64,000 bases of DNA from Acidobacteriota bacterium (GTDB taxonomy: Bacteria > Acidobacteriota > Terriglobia > Terriglobales > Acidobacteriaceae): the NCBI GenBank assembly GCA_021813745.1, contig JAKAJO010000136.1, positions 1 through 64,000 on the forward strand. The letters are read 5' to 3'. The notes below the pieces were generated by a model that saw only the letters and a list, made by a program, of their open reading frames with translations, did no database searches and had not been told where the DNA came from. Positions within the stretch are counted from its first letter, which is position 1. Each line of letters begins with the position of its first letter. A program made the translations under genes and the position numbers. Below, in pieces: positions 1-7,875 of this stretch.

Positions 1-2
1 CG

Positions 3-194
3 ACTTCTCGAGCATCGCTGGAGAACGCCGTCGCTGTTTTGCTGCTTCTCGGCGTGGCGTGTCTGGGGGGAATGCTCCTGCGTTTCCGCAGCATCGCCCG
101 GTATAACCGGGAAGTTTATCCGCACCTTTACTGGACCTGGGAGCACACCTACATCTGCAGGCGTTGCGGACGGTCTTTGATTATTCCTTCCTAG
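3..194 (+). CDS. C-terminal end of a small membrane protein with a CxxC motif (partial)
   Basis: The reading frame is open from the left window edge and stops at TAG 192-194, so only the last 63 residues are seen. It has one hydrophobic segment (about residues 9-25) followed by a short soluble tail with a CRRC pair near the end, which may be half of a zinc site. It runs towards the VirB10-like gene on the other strand. I do not recognise the family, and the function is unknown. Confidence 0.5.
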   Translation, partial: TSRASLENAVAVLLLLGVACLGGMLLRFRSIARYNREVYPHLYWTWEHTYICRRCGRSLIIPS

Positions 195-295
195 ATTTAC
201 AACAAGAACGCAGTTGTTACATGATCCTCGAACCGCGACTTGCCGGTCGTGTCGGCGCCAGTGAATCACCGAGCCGCCGAAGTCGACCACCAGAT

Positions 296-533
296 TTGGG
301 CTCAACCGCAAAGTCAGTTGCCGGGAACGATGATTGCTCAACCGCACAATGGGGCATCGGGGACGATCTTTGCTCAATTCCGAATTGAGCAATCGGGATC
401 GAAGATGCCTCAATTACATTCTGGGGCAACGCGAACGATCCTTGCTCAACTGCACTTTGGGGCATTGGGAACGAAGATTGCTCGACCGCACACTGGGTCA
501 TTGGGACCGATGATTGCTCAAGTCGGGATAGAG
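296..533. repeat. Degenerate 36-bp tandem repeat array, six units plus a partial one
   Basis: Six consecutive 36-bp units start at 296, 332, 368, 404, 440 and 476, with a partial unit from 512. A typical unit contains TTGCTCAA, then CCGCAC or a variant, then GGGGCATTGGGAACGA. Weaker similarity continues leftwards to about 255. Because 36 is a multiple of three, both strands stay open and read as 12-residue repeats: about 240-575 on plus and 217-501 on minus. No convincing ribosome binding site favours either strand, so I treat it as a repeat, possibly coding. It fills the convergent gap between the partial gene at the left edge and the VirB10-like gene. Confidence 0.85.
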
Positions 534-687
534 TCGGCCCGTCAAGAGCCTAGACAACACTGCACTATTGGATAGACGAAGCAAGAGTAGGCCAATTCGC
601 GCACGCGGGTAGCGAGTTATGTCCGTTCACAAGAAGCCCTGGCCATGGCGCCAGGGCGAATAGAAGAAAGATGAGGTGTGTGGCCAT

Positions 688-1953
688 CTATTGGGCCGTA
701 GGAGCCACTCTGTGAAGCTCGGCGGGAGTCTGCTCGTGCTTGGTGAACACGACGTAGATCTTCGTGTCGGCAGGGACGGAGACCACCACGCGGCTGTTGG
801 CGTTGAGGCTCATCACCTCCGAATCGCCTGCCGTGCCGATATTCTCTGCCAGCCGCTCACGCAGCATGTCGTCCTCAGAGAAAGCGGCGCTCGTATTGTT
901 GCCGGCTACTTCTGCCAGGACCGACCCAAGTCCCGACGCCGCACGCACGAGAAAGTTCTTTCCGGTGTTCTTTCCGTACACGTTGCCCTTGATGGGCCCA
1001 AGATCAAGCCCTGTTCCGACTGCGTCGATCTTCTCTCGAGCGCCGTCGAGCAGCTCGATCTCATCGAACTTCACGCTTACAAATCCGCTTCGGTCGGCCT
1101 GCTGGAGCTGGCCGTATACGCGTGCGCCGGCAGGAACAATAATCCGGTCCCCGATCGCGTAGGTGTATTCGACCACGGCGACGACGGGAGCCAGTACCGC
1201 ACTCGAAATCTGCGTCTCAAGCTTCGCCTCGATCCGTGTTCCAGGCGTCAGGTCCAATCGCGGTGCGCCGTCGTCGTCGACACTGCTCTTGGGTGCAGGC
1301 GCTTGCTGGCTTTGCGCCACACTTCGCACGAAGATGAGCGACGGTTCCTTCAGAGTGTTCTGCTGACTCTGAGCCGTCTCTGTGGGCGAAGCCGTGTTGT
1401 AAGGTGCCGGATCTTCCCACTTCTGTTGTGTGTCCGCGAATGAGGGTACCGAGCCCAGAGAAGTGGCGACGGCAGGCTTGCCCGCGAATGGCTTGGCGGT
1501 TGTCCCGTCATCCAACGAGCGTGTGCGCCGGATGTCTGCTGGTCGAATCTGGCCGCCGGTGTTGTCCGGCGCCGAAGTCCGCGGGACGTCCATGAGTGGA
1601 GTCACGCTGCTTTGAGATGGAGTTCCCTGGTTCCGCTTGGCTTGTTGTGTCTGTATCGCTGGTTTGACCTGCGACGGCCTTTTGGTCGACTTGCCAACGA
1701 CGGCCGCGAAGACGAAGAAAAGGACCGCAAGGGCCAGTCCTCCGCCAAGGAGCATGAGCTTACCCTTGCTGACGCCTTCCGCCGCTCTCGCATCGGATCG
1801 CGTGGCAAACTTTGGCGGGAATGCATCATTTTTGTCGGCGACGGCTGGTTCCGCGGTCTGTGTCGAGGGCTGCGTCATTTTTTCTTCCGGAGGCTCGGCG
1901 ACCGAAGTGGGCAGCTTTCCGTTTCCGTTCCCATTGTTCTCAGCGAGATTCAT
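688..1953 (-). CDS. TrbI/VirB10-like type IV secretion protein
   Basis: The protein has 421 residues. It has a polar Pro/Thr-rich cytoplasmic start, one membrane helix at about 66-87, a Pro/Gln/Ser-rich periplasmic linker and a C-terminal TrbI/VirB10-type beta domain at about 230-400. That domain includes the segments LAPVVAVVEYTYAIGDRIIVP and SVKFDEIELLDG typical of the family. VirB10 proteins span the periplasm and link inner-membrane energy to the outer-membrane pore of conjugation machines. It is the last gene of a minus-strand run behind the VirB9-like and VirB1-like genes. The start is the ATG at 1953, 17 bases after the VirB9-like stop. Confidence 0.85.
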   Translation of the reverse strand: MNLAENNGNGNGKLPTSVAEPPEEKMTQPSTQTAEPAVADKNDAFPPKFATRSDARAAEGVSKGKLMLLGGGLALAVLFFVFAAVVGKSTKRPSQVKPAIQTQQAKRNQGTPSQSSVTPLMDVPRTSAPDNTGGQIRPADIRRTRSLDDGTTAKPFAGKPAVATSLGSVPSFADTQQKWEDPAPYNTASPTETAQSQQNTLKEPSLIFVRSVAQSQQAPAPKSSVDDDGAPRLDLTPGTRIEAKLETQISSAVLAPVVAVVEYTYAIGDRIIVPAGARVYGQLQQADRSGFVSVKFDEIELLDGAREKIDAVGTGLDLGPIKGNVYGKNTGKNFLVRAASGLGSVLAEVAGNNTSAAFSEDDMLRERLAENIGTAGDSEVMSLNANSRVVVSVPADTKIYVVFTKHEQTPAELHRVAPTAQ

Positions 1954-1970
1954 GGCCTTGGAACTCCTCT

Positions 1971-2927
1971 CTACTTCCCGTCTCCTGAAATGGGTGGGGT
2001 GAATGGCAGGCGAATTAGGATCGGACGGTCAACCTGATCGGCCTGGGCAATCTGCAGGAATAGTTTTTCCGACGATTCTTTGAAGTTGGGCCGGTCGAAG
2101 ACAACTACGCCATCGGCGCGCGCTCCCGGCTCCAGGCGAGTCGCGCTCAGCCTGTAGTCCCGGATCTCCAGCTGATCCGAGATGATGCCTTTGCCCTCCT
2201 TCTTTTTCTTCTTCGCGGCCTTGCGCTCCGTGATTTGGATCTGTGGTGGAACAATCTCAACCGGCCGATCGGAGTTGTTGAGAATGGAGTAGGAGATCAC
2301 AGTCTCGTTGTTCCACTGCCGCATCTCGCCAATCGAAGTCTCGATTTGTTGGTCCTCCCATTTCGTCCACCTGGGAGCGTTTACGCTCTCCTGTTCGATG
2401 AACTCCTCGTCGAGGCTGGAACGCGGCGCCGATCTCAAATCCGCGACGGAGCCGCTCCCGTTAGGTACCGGGTCCTTCGCCGCTGCACGCGATAATTCCA
2501 TGTCTGCGGGATCGGCGGCGATAAGAAAGCTTCGTGCGGTTCGATAGACCAACAGGAAGTCCACGGGCTGGACCTGCTGCGAGGGGTCAGAGCCGTCGCT
2601 GACCAGTTCAAGCGTCACGTGCTGGCCGGATTTGGTCGCAATGAGAAGATTCGATTGCGCCGGCTCCTTAGTGATGGGCTTGACATAGACATACTCCGGC
2701 TCACCCTCGCTGTGCTCTGCCTTGAACTCGCTCGGACTGCCAAGGATGACAGACGTGATCTCCTCCGGCATTTTGATCGTCGATTCGAACTCCGGTCGGA
2801 GATGCAGTACGGTCCCCTCCCGCGGGTTGATGGCGATCGTCGCGACGTGCGCCTCGACCGCCGCGTCGGTTGCGTTCAAGTGCAGGGGGATCAAAAAAGC
2901 GATGGGAAAAATCCAGCGGAATTTCAT
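1971..2927 (-). CDS. VirB9/TrbG-like type IV secretion protein
   Basis: The protein has 318 residues with an N-terminal signal peptide (about 1-20, hydrophobic IFPIAFLIPLHL). The section with YVKPITKEPAQSNLLIAT and GQHVTLELVS resembles the N-terminal VirB9/TrbG domain, which forms the outer-membrane core with VirB7 and VirB10. A lysine-rich stretch lies near residue 240, followed by a second beta-rich part. Its start overlaps the end of the transglycosylase gene by 4 bases (ATGA), which implies translational coupling. The family call rests on motif resemblance plus the VirB10 and VirB1 neighbours. Confidence 0.75.
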   Translation of the reverse strand: MKFRWIFPIAFLIPLHLNATDAAVEAHVATIAINPREGTVLHLRPEFESTIKMPEEITSVILGSPSEFKAEHSEGEPEYVYVKPITKEPAQSNLLIATKSGQHVTLELVSDGSDPSQQVQPVDFLLVYRTARSFLIAADPADMELSRAAAKDPVPNGSGSVADLRSAPRSSLDEEFIEQESVNAPRWTKWEDQQIETSIGEMRQWNNETVISYSILNNSDRPVEIVPPQIQITERKAAKKKKKEGKGIISDQLEIRDYRLSATRLEPGARADGVVVFDRPNFKESSEKLFLQIAQADQVDRPILIRLPFTPPISGDGK

Positions 2928-3403
2928 GGTGATGACCTCCTCGATGGCCTGGCGGCCGGATACTTGCGATACAGGTAGTGCCGTCGCACGGCTTCGACGT
3001 AGGCCACAACTTCCGGGTCGCTGTACGACAGTCGCTTTCTGGAGATGTCACGGTCGCCGGCATAGTAGGCCGCTGCGACCAGGCGCAAATCTCCGTGAAA
3101 CTCCCACATCAGCACCGTGACATAACGAGTGCCTGCTGCAATGTTCTGCTCCACATTGAACGGTTCAAAGGCCCCGAAGCGGCGCGCGGTCTTTGGCATG
3201 AGTTGCATCAGCCCCATCGCCCCTTTGTTCGAAATCGCCTTGGGGTTCCATCCCGATTCAACGTCGATCAGGGCGGCGATCAACTCGGGCGGCACGCCGT
3301 AGTGAGCGGCATACTGGCGCACGAATCCCGCCGCTGCTGGGTCGGCCTGTGCAAAGACAAATCGCGGAATGACGAGCGCGAACAGAACCATCCATCGCTT
3401 CAT
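2924..3403 (-). CDS. VirB1-like lytic transglycosylase (SLT fold)
   Basis: The protein has 159 residues. A signal peptide (1-18) leads into an SLT lysozyme-like domain. The catalytic glutamate is E49 in ALIDVESGWNP, followed by the family motifs KGAMGLMQLMPKTA and a distal AYYAG. Such enzymes cut peptidoglycan locally so that a secretion channel can cross the wall. The gene overlaps both neighbours by 4 bases, so it sits in one operon with the VirB9-like gene downstream and the MoxR ATPase upstream. The C-terminal tail is basic and short. Confidence 0.88.
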   Translation of the reverse strand: MKRWMVLFALVIPRFVFAQADPAAAGFVRQYAAHYGVPPELIAALIDVESGWNPKAISNKGAMGLMQLMPKTARRFGAFEPFNVEQNIAAGTRYVTVLMWEFHGDLRLVAAAYYAGDRDISRKRLSYSDPEVVAYVEAVRRHYLYRKYPAARPSRRSSP

Positions 3404-4320
3404 GCGGCCGGTCCTCCAGAATGGGCAAGACTTTGCGCAAAGCGCGCGCCGTCGTCGAGCAGGCTCTTGAATCCCTCGCGGAGCAGAAGGTGCCGGCGGT
3501 CCTTCTCGGTCTTAGCCAAGAAGGGGAGAAGAACGTCGCGGTACTCGGCCGTCACATGGTCGGTGCCGAGTAACTGCAAGGCGTTGGCGAAGTCGATCAT
3601 CTCCGAAACGGATGGCGGTTTTTCCAGCGAATAATTGCGGAATGAAAGCGCGATCCCGGCCATCTCGCGGTGAAAACCTTCCTCGGCCTTTGGCGTGCGG
3701 CTGGCGATGATCTCTGCCTCGCGCTCCGGCGTCGGGTGCTCGACGCGCACATAAAGGCTGCGCCTCCGTATCGGGTCGCCCAATCTTCGTTCTTCGTTGC
3801 TGGTGAGGACAACGAAAGGGATGCTCTTGGCGTTGACGGTGCCGAACTCGGGAATGGAAAGCTGCCAAGCGGATAGGATTTCCAGCAGCATAGCTTCGAA
3901 ACCGTCATCCACCTTGTCCAATTCGTCAATGAGCAGCACGCAGGGCCGTTCGCATTCAAGGGCTCGCATCAGGGGTCCGGGACGAAAAAAGTCCCGCCCC
4001 TTAAGGTTCGCCTGGACGCTCTGCCAATCTTCGTGCTGGCCCTTCGAAAACTCCATATAGAGCCGTTGCAGGCCCTCGTCGAAGCGGCCGATAGCCTTGT
4101 CCTCGGTGACGCCGCGGTAGCATTGCAGCCGCTCGACATGCGTGCCCGCCGCCGCTGCGACCGAGATGGCCAGCTGCGTTTTGCCGGAGCCCGCAGGACC
4201 TTCGAGCAGCAGTGGCTTCTGCAGTCTGGCTGCAAGAAACACCACCTGGGTCATCACCGAGTCGATGAAGTAGCCTGTTGCGGCTAGTTTGCCGGAGAGA
4301 TCCGTGATCGACTCAAACAT
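3400..4320 (-). CDS. MoxR-family AAA ATPase
   Basis: The protein has 306 residues. The frame extends upstream to 4428, but the ATG at 4320 begins the conserved part. Walker A is GPAGSGKT (41-48), Walker B is LLIDE (about 129-133), and a sensor region contains TSNEERRLGDPIRRRS. MoxR ATPases are chaperone-like and often work with VWA-domain proteins to insert metals or mature complexes. No VWA partner is visible here. It is unusual inside a VirB operon: it overlaps the transglycosylase by 4 bases and the small membrane gene by about 8. A role in assembling the conjugation machine is inference. Confidence 0.88.
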   Translation of the reverse strand: MFESITDLSGKLAATGYFIDSVMTQVVFLAARLQKPLLLEGPAGSGKTQLAISVAAAAGTHVERLQCYRGVTEDKAIGRFDEGLQRLYMEFSKGQHEDWQSVQANLKGRDFFRPGPLMRALECERPCVLLIDELDKVDDGFEAMLLEILSAWQLSIPEFGTVNAKSIPFVVLTSNEERRLGDPIRRRSLYVRVEHPTPEREAEIIASRTPKAEEGFHREMAGIALSFRNYSLEKPPSVSEMIDFANALQLLGTDHVTAEYRDVLLPFLAKTEKDRRHLLLREGFKSLLDDGARFAQSLAHSGGPAA

Positions 4321-4594
4321 TGCCAGGCCCTCGCGCTTCCGCCGCAATCGGCACCACGCCCTGCACGTATTCTTCGTTCCGGCTGCCAGGCCAAGCGCTT
4401 GATCTGAAGATCGCCTGGACCCAAACATTCACAAGCGAGCTCGCGCCGAGAACGGCGAGGAGCAGCGAGAGTCCGCGGTCCCAAATACCTCCTGGCCATG
4501 CCCCCCAGATCGTCACGCCGTAACGCAGAGCCTCCGCCGCATCGAGAATCGTCAGCAATGCCGCGATCACGAGATACCCAGTCCGCCCCCTCAT
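4313..4594 (-). CDS. Small two-helix membrane protein
   Basis: The protein has 93 residues. The ATG at 4594 is chosen because a strong GGAGGA ribosome site precedes it; the longer frame to 4771 has no such site. Two hydrophobic segments (about 6-22 and 41-62) are joined by a short loop, and the tail is polar. Size, topology and position in a VirB operon would fit a VirB2/VirB3-like or accessory inner-membrane component, but I see no diagnostic motif. It overlaps the MoxR start by about 8 bases. Confidence 0.65.
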   Translation of the reverse strand: MRGRTGYLVIAALLTILDAAEALRYGVTIWGAWPGGIWDRGLSLLLAVLGASSLVNVWVQAIFRSSAWPGSRNEEYVQGVVPIAAEARGPGNV

Positions 4595-4688
4595 CTGGCC
4601 CTCCTCCAATGCGGAGACAGCATGGGGCGACTCTGGAATTCGGTCAAATCCGTGGCTCGCGGTAAGCGAGTGGTGCGGTTGCTGCGCG

Positions 4689-4922
4689 TCATGCCGAGAT
4701 CGCCATCCGCCGGCGCGTGTCCGCCCGCGCAACGGCTCTGCGCCCGTTTCCGCCCGTTGGCAGCGCCTCAATCCATTCCGTAATGGCCTCGGGGCGATAA
4801 CGAACCAGGGGGCCGACCTTGACGAACGGCGGACCCTCGCCGCGAAGCCGCCACCGTCGCAGGCAGGCCAGGCTGACCTGAATCTTCTCTGAGACCTGGG
4901 TTTCGTTCAGAAGTGACTCCAT
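4689..4922 (-). CDS. AlpA/excisionase-like helix-turn-helix protein
   Basis: The protein has 77 residues. The order of elements, ETQVSEKIQVSLACLRRWR, then GPPFVKVG, then VRYRPEAITEWIEAL, is the MerR-like winged helix of the AlpA/HTH_17 excisionase group. These proteins bind recombination or promoter sites of mobile elements and bias the integrase towards excision. It lies 92 bases downstream of the integrase gene on the same strand, the usual place for a recombination directionality factor. The C-terminus is rich in arginine. A ribosome site (AGGAGG-like) lies just before the ATG. Confidence 0.85.
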   Translation of the reverse strand: MESLLNETQVSEKIQVSLACLRRWRLRGEGPPFVKVGPLVRYRPEAITEWIEALPTGGNGRRAVARADTRRRMAISA

Positions 4923-5014
4923 CGCACCCTCCTTCTCGTTTCAGGTGATCGCTCGAAACCTGGCCGAGACTCTAGCCAAGGGCTGGGTCTCGGTCAAGTT
5001 GTCACGGTTGGGTT

Positions 5015-6106
5015 CTATTGGGATTGGGCATCGCCGGATTGTGAAGGGATCTTGCGTCCGGCGACGACCGCTTCGATGGCGGCCCGCTTCGCCTTCATGC
5101 GGATGTGGCTGTAGTGCTTGAGCATCTGGGGGTCGACGTGACCGGCGATCTCCATGATGGTCTGGTCGCCGGCCCCGCTCTCGGCGAGCTCCGTGATGAG
5201 GGTATGCCGGTTGTCGTGCCAGCGGCCCTTTACCTTGGCCTTCGTCCGCACCGTCTTCCAGGCGGTTTTGAACGACGTGATATGCCGCGTCGGATCGGAA
5301 GGTCTTGGCTTGCCCCAGGGGAAGACATACCATTCGTCGCGGCTCTCTTTGAACTTTTTCTGGTACCGCACGCGATGGAGGAGCAGCGCTTCATACACTT
5401 CCGAGTTCAGAGGGACGATGCGCCCTTCGCCGGCCTCGCTCTTTGCTCTTCCCACCTGCACTGTCTTTGCCGTGAAGTTGATCTGGCCCCAGGTCAGCGT
5501 CTTGATTTCCGTATCTCGCAATCCGCCGTCGCGGGCCAGCATGTAGGCCGCATACATGTGGGGGCTGTGAGATTTGCTGGCCCTCGCTTCGAGCGAGCGG
5601 CTCTCCTCGGCGTCGAAGGCTTTGCCGATCTGTTTATGCACCCGCAGCTTGAGCTGCCTGTTCTTCTTGAGATGGGCGCGAATCACTTCTCCGGGGTCGC
5701 CCAGCATCTTGAGGAGGAAGCGCACCTCCTCGTTGATCGACTTGGGCGCCGCCTTCTCACGCAGCCGGTCCTCTTGATAGCCGAGCACGACCGCGTCGTT
5801 GATGTCGACGGCCAGCTTCGTGCCGAGCAAACGCGAGACATGGCCAAGCGCATACTCGGCAAAGGTGGCCGACCGGTAGCGAAGCCTGTAGCCGACGAGG
5901 TAATCGTCGATGATCTCCGCAAGCGTTCGAATGCGATTTTGGCGGACTTGTTTGACGTTGTTGTAGCCGGCTTCGAGCTCCCGCCTGCGCTCCTGCTCCG
6001 CGCTCTTGGCGATGGTTTTCGATGTTGACCGGGAGGACTCCCGGATCAGCTGGCCGGCAAAGGAGAATTGATACCACCAGATTCTGCCCCTTGGGAAAAG
6101 CGCCAT
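5015..6106 (-). CDS. Tyrosine recombinase (integrase) of the tRNA-Asn element
   Basis: The protein has 363 residues from the ATG at 6106, which is preceded by AGGAG; an upstream GTG at 6211 is less likely. The N-terminal part holds an arm-binding and SAM-like core-binding region (about 60-145). The catalytic set is visible: R197 (GGLRDTE), K222, H297-R300 (WHDNRHT), H323 (AGH) and the nucleophile Y332 (HYSHI). It would integrate the conjugative element into the neighbouring tRNA-Asn gene, whose 3' end lies about 295 bases away. All catalytic residues are present, so it should be active. Confidence 0.93.
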   Translation of the reverse strand: MALFPRGRIWWYQFSFAGQLIRESSRSTSKTIAKSAEQERRRELEAGYNNVKQVRQNRIRTLAEIIDDYLVGYRLRYRSATFAEYALGHVSRLLGTKLAVDINDAVVLGYQEDRLREKAAPKSINEEVRFLLKMLGDPGEVIRAHLKKNRQLKLRVHKQIGKAFDAEESRSLEARASKSHSPHMYAAYMLARDGGLRDTEIKTLTWGQINFTAKTVQVGRAKSEAGEGRIVPLNSEVYEALLLHRVRYQKKFKESRDEWYVFPWGKPRPSDPTRHITSFKTAWKTVRTKAKVKGRWHDNRHTLITELAESGAGDQTIMEIAGHVDPQMLKHYSHIRMKAKRAAIEAVVAGRKIPSQSGDAQSQ

Positions 6107-6476
<370 letters not shown>

Positions 6477-6502
6477 TGTCTGGCGGTGAATTGTCCTCCT
6501 TC

Positions 6503-6531
6503 AAAGTATCAAACCCCGCCGATTGAGTCAA
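6503..6531 (-). promoter_or_regulatory. Promoter of tRNA-Asn
   Basis: Reading the minus strand, TTGACT (6531-6526) is followed by a 17-base spacer and TACTTT (6508-6503). This is close to the sigma-70 consensus and lies 28 bases upstream of the tRNA 5' end. Confidence 0.6.
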
Positions 6532-6604
6532 AATCGCCCTCGCACGTGCGCGAATCCAGCGGAATCATTAGGATAATGGCAGCGAGTCCGACCAAGGAGG
6601 CCCT

Positions 6605-7186
6605 GTGTCCCGCATCTCACGCCGAGACCGCAGCGAAGTGACACCCGAGATCTCTGAGCTCTTTGACAAGGTCTTTGCTCAGCGAGGCAATGTCCCTAAC
6701 ATGTTTCGCGTCATGGCGCACCGGCCCGAGATCTTCGCCACGATGCAGGCGCACTTTGGCGCCGTGCTGAATACCGGCACGGTCTCCACCAAGCTGAAGG
6801 AGCTTATCATCGTGCGTACCAGCCAGGTAAATGACACGCCATATTGTCTGGCGAGTCACACCATCCTAGCCCGCAGCCTGGGCTGGAGCGATGACCAGCT
6901 TGCGCATCTAGCCGAGTGGCAGCAGCGCCAAGACTTTACGCCTGCCGAGAAGGCTGCATTACGCCTTGCGGAGACCGTTACGCGCGATGCCCACGCCGTC
7001 ACCGACGAGCAATTCTCCGAACTCCGCCACTATTACTCCGAAGGCGAAGTAGTCGAGCTACTCTGTGCGATCGGACTCTTCAATTACTTCAACCGCTTCA
7101 ACAACGCGCTTCGCATGGAGCCCACCAAGCCCGGCGAAGGCGGCCCAGCAGAAGTGGCCGAGACCAAGTCGGTACAAGCCATCTGA
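6605..7186 (+). CDS. Carboxymuconolactone decarboxylase/AhpD-like family protein
   Basis: The protein has 193 residues with a GTG start after a good AAGGAGG site. It is helical throughout, with the CMD/AhpD core around residues 35-100 and a second related half. The family redox motif is normally NxCxYCxxxH. Here it reads NDTPYCLASH (76-85), so C81 and H85 remain but the first cysteine is T78. A classic AhpD disulfide is therefore not possible at this site. It may act as another CMD-type enzyme, or by a single-cysteine mechanism. It starts a three-gene plus-strand run with a phosphatase and a glycosyltransferase. Confidence 0.85.
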   Translation: MSRISRRDRSEVTPEISELFDKVFAQRGNVPNMFRVMAHRPEIFATMQAHFGAVLNTGTVSTKLKELIIVRTSQVNDTPYCLASHTILARSLGWSDDQLAHLAEWQQRQDFTPAEKAALRLAETVTRDAHAVTDEQFSELRHYYSEGEVVELLCAIGLFNYFNRFNNALRMEPTKPGEGGPAEVAETKSVQAI

Positions 7187-7230
7187 CCTTCTGCTCGTAA
7201 ACTCACCAACAAGGAGCCTCCCTTTTCGTA

Positions 7231-7851
7231 ATGAAACTACCAATTCCTCAAGGAAACTTTCGTGCCTACCTCTTTGACTGCGACGGCACCATCGTGGACT
7301 CAATGCCCTTGCATTACGTCGCATGGAAGAAGGCCCTGGCCGAGTGGGGCTGTACATTCGAAGAGGAGCTTTTCTATGCCTGGGGTGGCCGTCCGGTCCG
7401 CGATATCATCGCTTCTCTGAATAGCATGTATGGTCTCAACATGCCTGTGGATGCCGTGGCCCACCGCAAAGAGGCCCTGTACCATGAGCAGTTGCCGCAA
7501 TTGCAGGCCATCGATGAAGTCGTCGCGCATATCAAGGCTCAGCATGGCCGCATTCCCCTGGCAGTCGTCTCCGGAAGCCGCCGGAGTTCGGTTGTGGGAT
7601 CCCTCTCGGCGCTGAGCCTGCTCGACAAATTCGATACGTTGGTTTGCGCGGAGGACTATAAAAACGGAAAGCCTGCGCCGGATGCGTTTTTGCTGGCCGC
7701 CGAACGGCTAGGTGTGCCGCCGGCATTCTGCCTCGTCTTCGAAGACACTGACATGGGTATCAAGGCTGCAACCGCAGCCGGTATGGCGTCAGTTCGAGTG
7801 CCACAGCCGTTTGAACGACGCCAGGGAACCGGAGTGCTGCGCTCCACGTAA
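7231..7851 (+). CDS. HAD-superfamily phosphatase, beta-phosphoglucomutase-like
   Basis: The protein has 206 residues. Motif I is FDCDGT, with nucleophile D16 and acid D18. Motif II is VVSGSRRSS, the motif III lysine lies in YKNGKPAPDAF, and motif IV is FEDTDMGIKAA. A helical cap follows motif I (DSMPLHYVAWKKAL), as in beta-phosphoglucomutase and small sugar-phosphate phosphatases such as fructose-1-phosphate phosphatase. It acts in the cytosol, and the exact substrate cannot be read from sequence. It sits 44 bases after the CMD gene, probably in the same operon. Confidence 0.88.
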   Translation: MKLPIPQGNFRAYLFDCDGTIVDSMPLHYVAWKKALAEWGCTFEEELFYAWGGRPVRDIIASLNSMYGLNMPVDAVAHRKEALYHEQLPQLQAIDEVVAHIKAQHGRIPLAVVSGSRRSSVVGSLSALSLLDKFDTLVCAEDYKNGKPAPDAFLLAAERLGVPPAFCLVFEDTDMGIKAATAAGMASVRVPQPFERRQGTGVLRST

Positions 7852-7875
7852 AGTCTATCCGGACGCGGAGGTCAG

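Noticed and set aside
296-533. CRISPR array
   Set aside because: The 36-bp units are contiguous with no spacers, are degenerate, and no cas gene is nearby.
5105-6028. 307-residue plus-strand open frame
   Set aside because: It lies entirely opposite the integrase gene, whose catalytic residues are all present; it is a GC-driven shadow frame.
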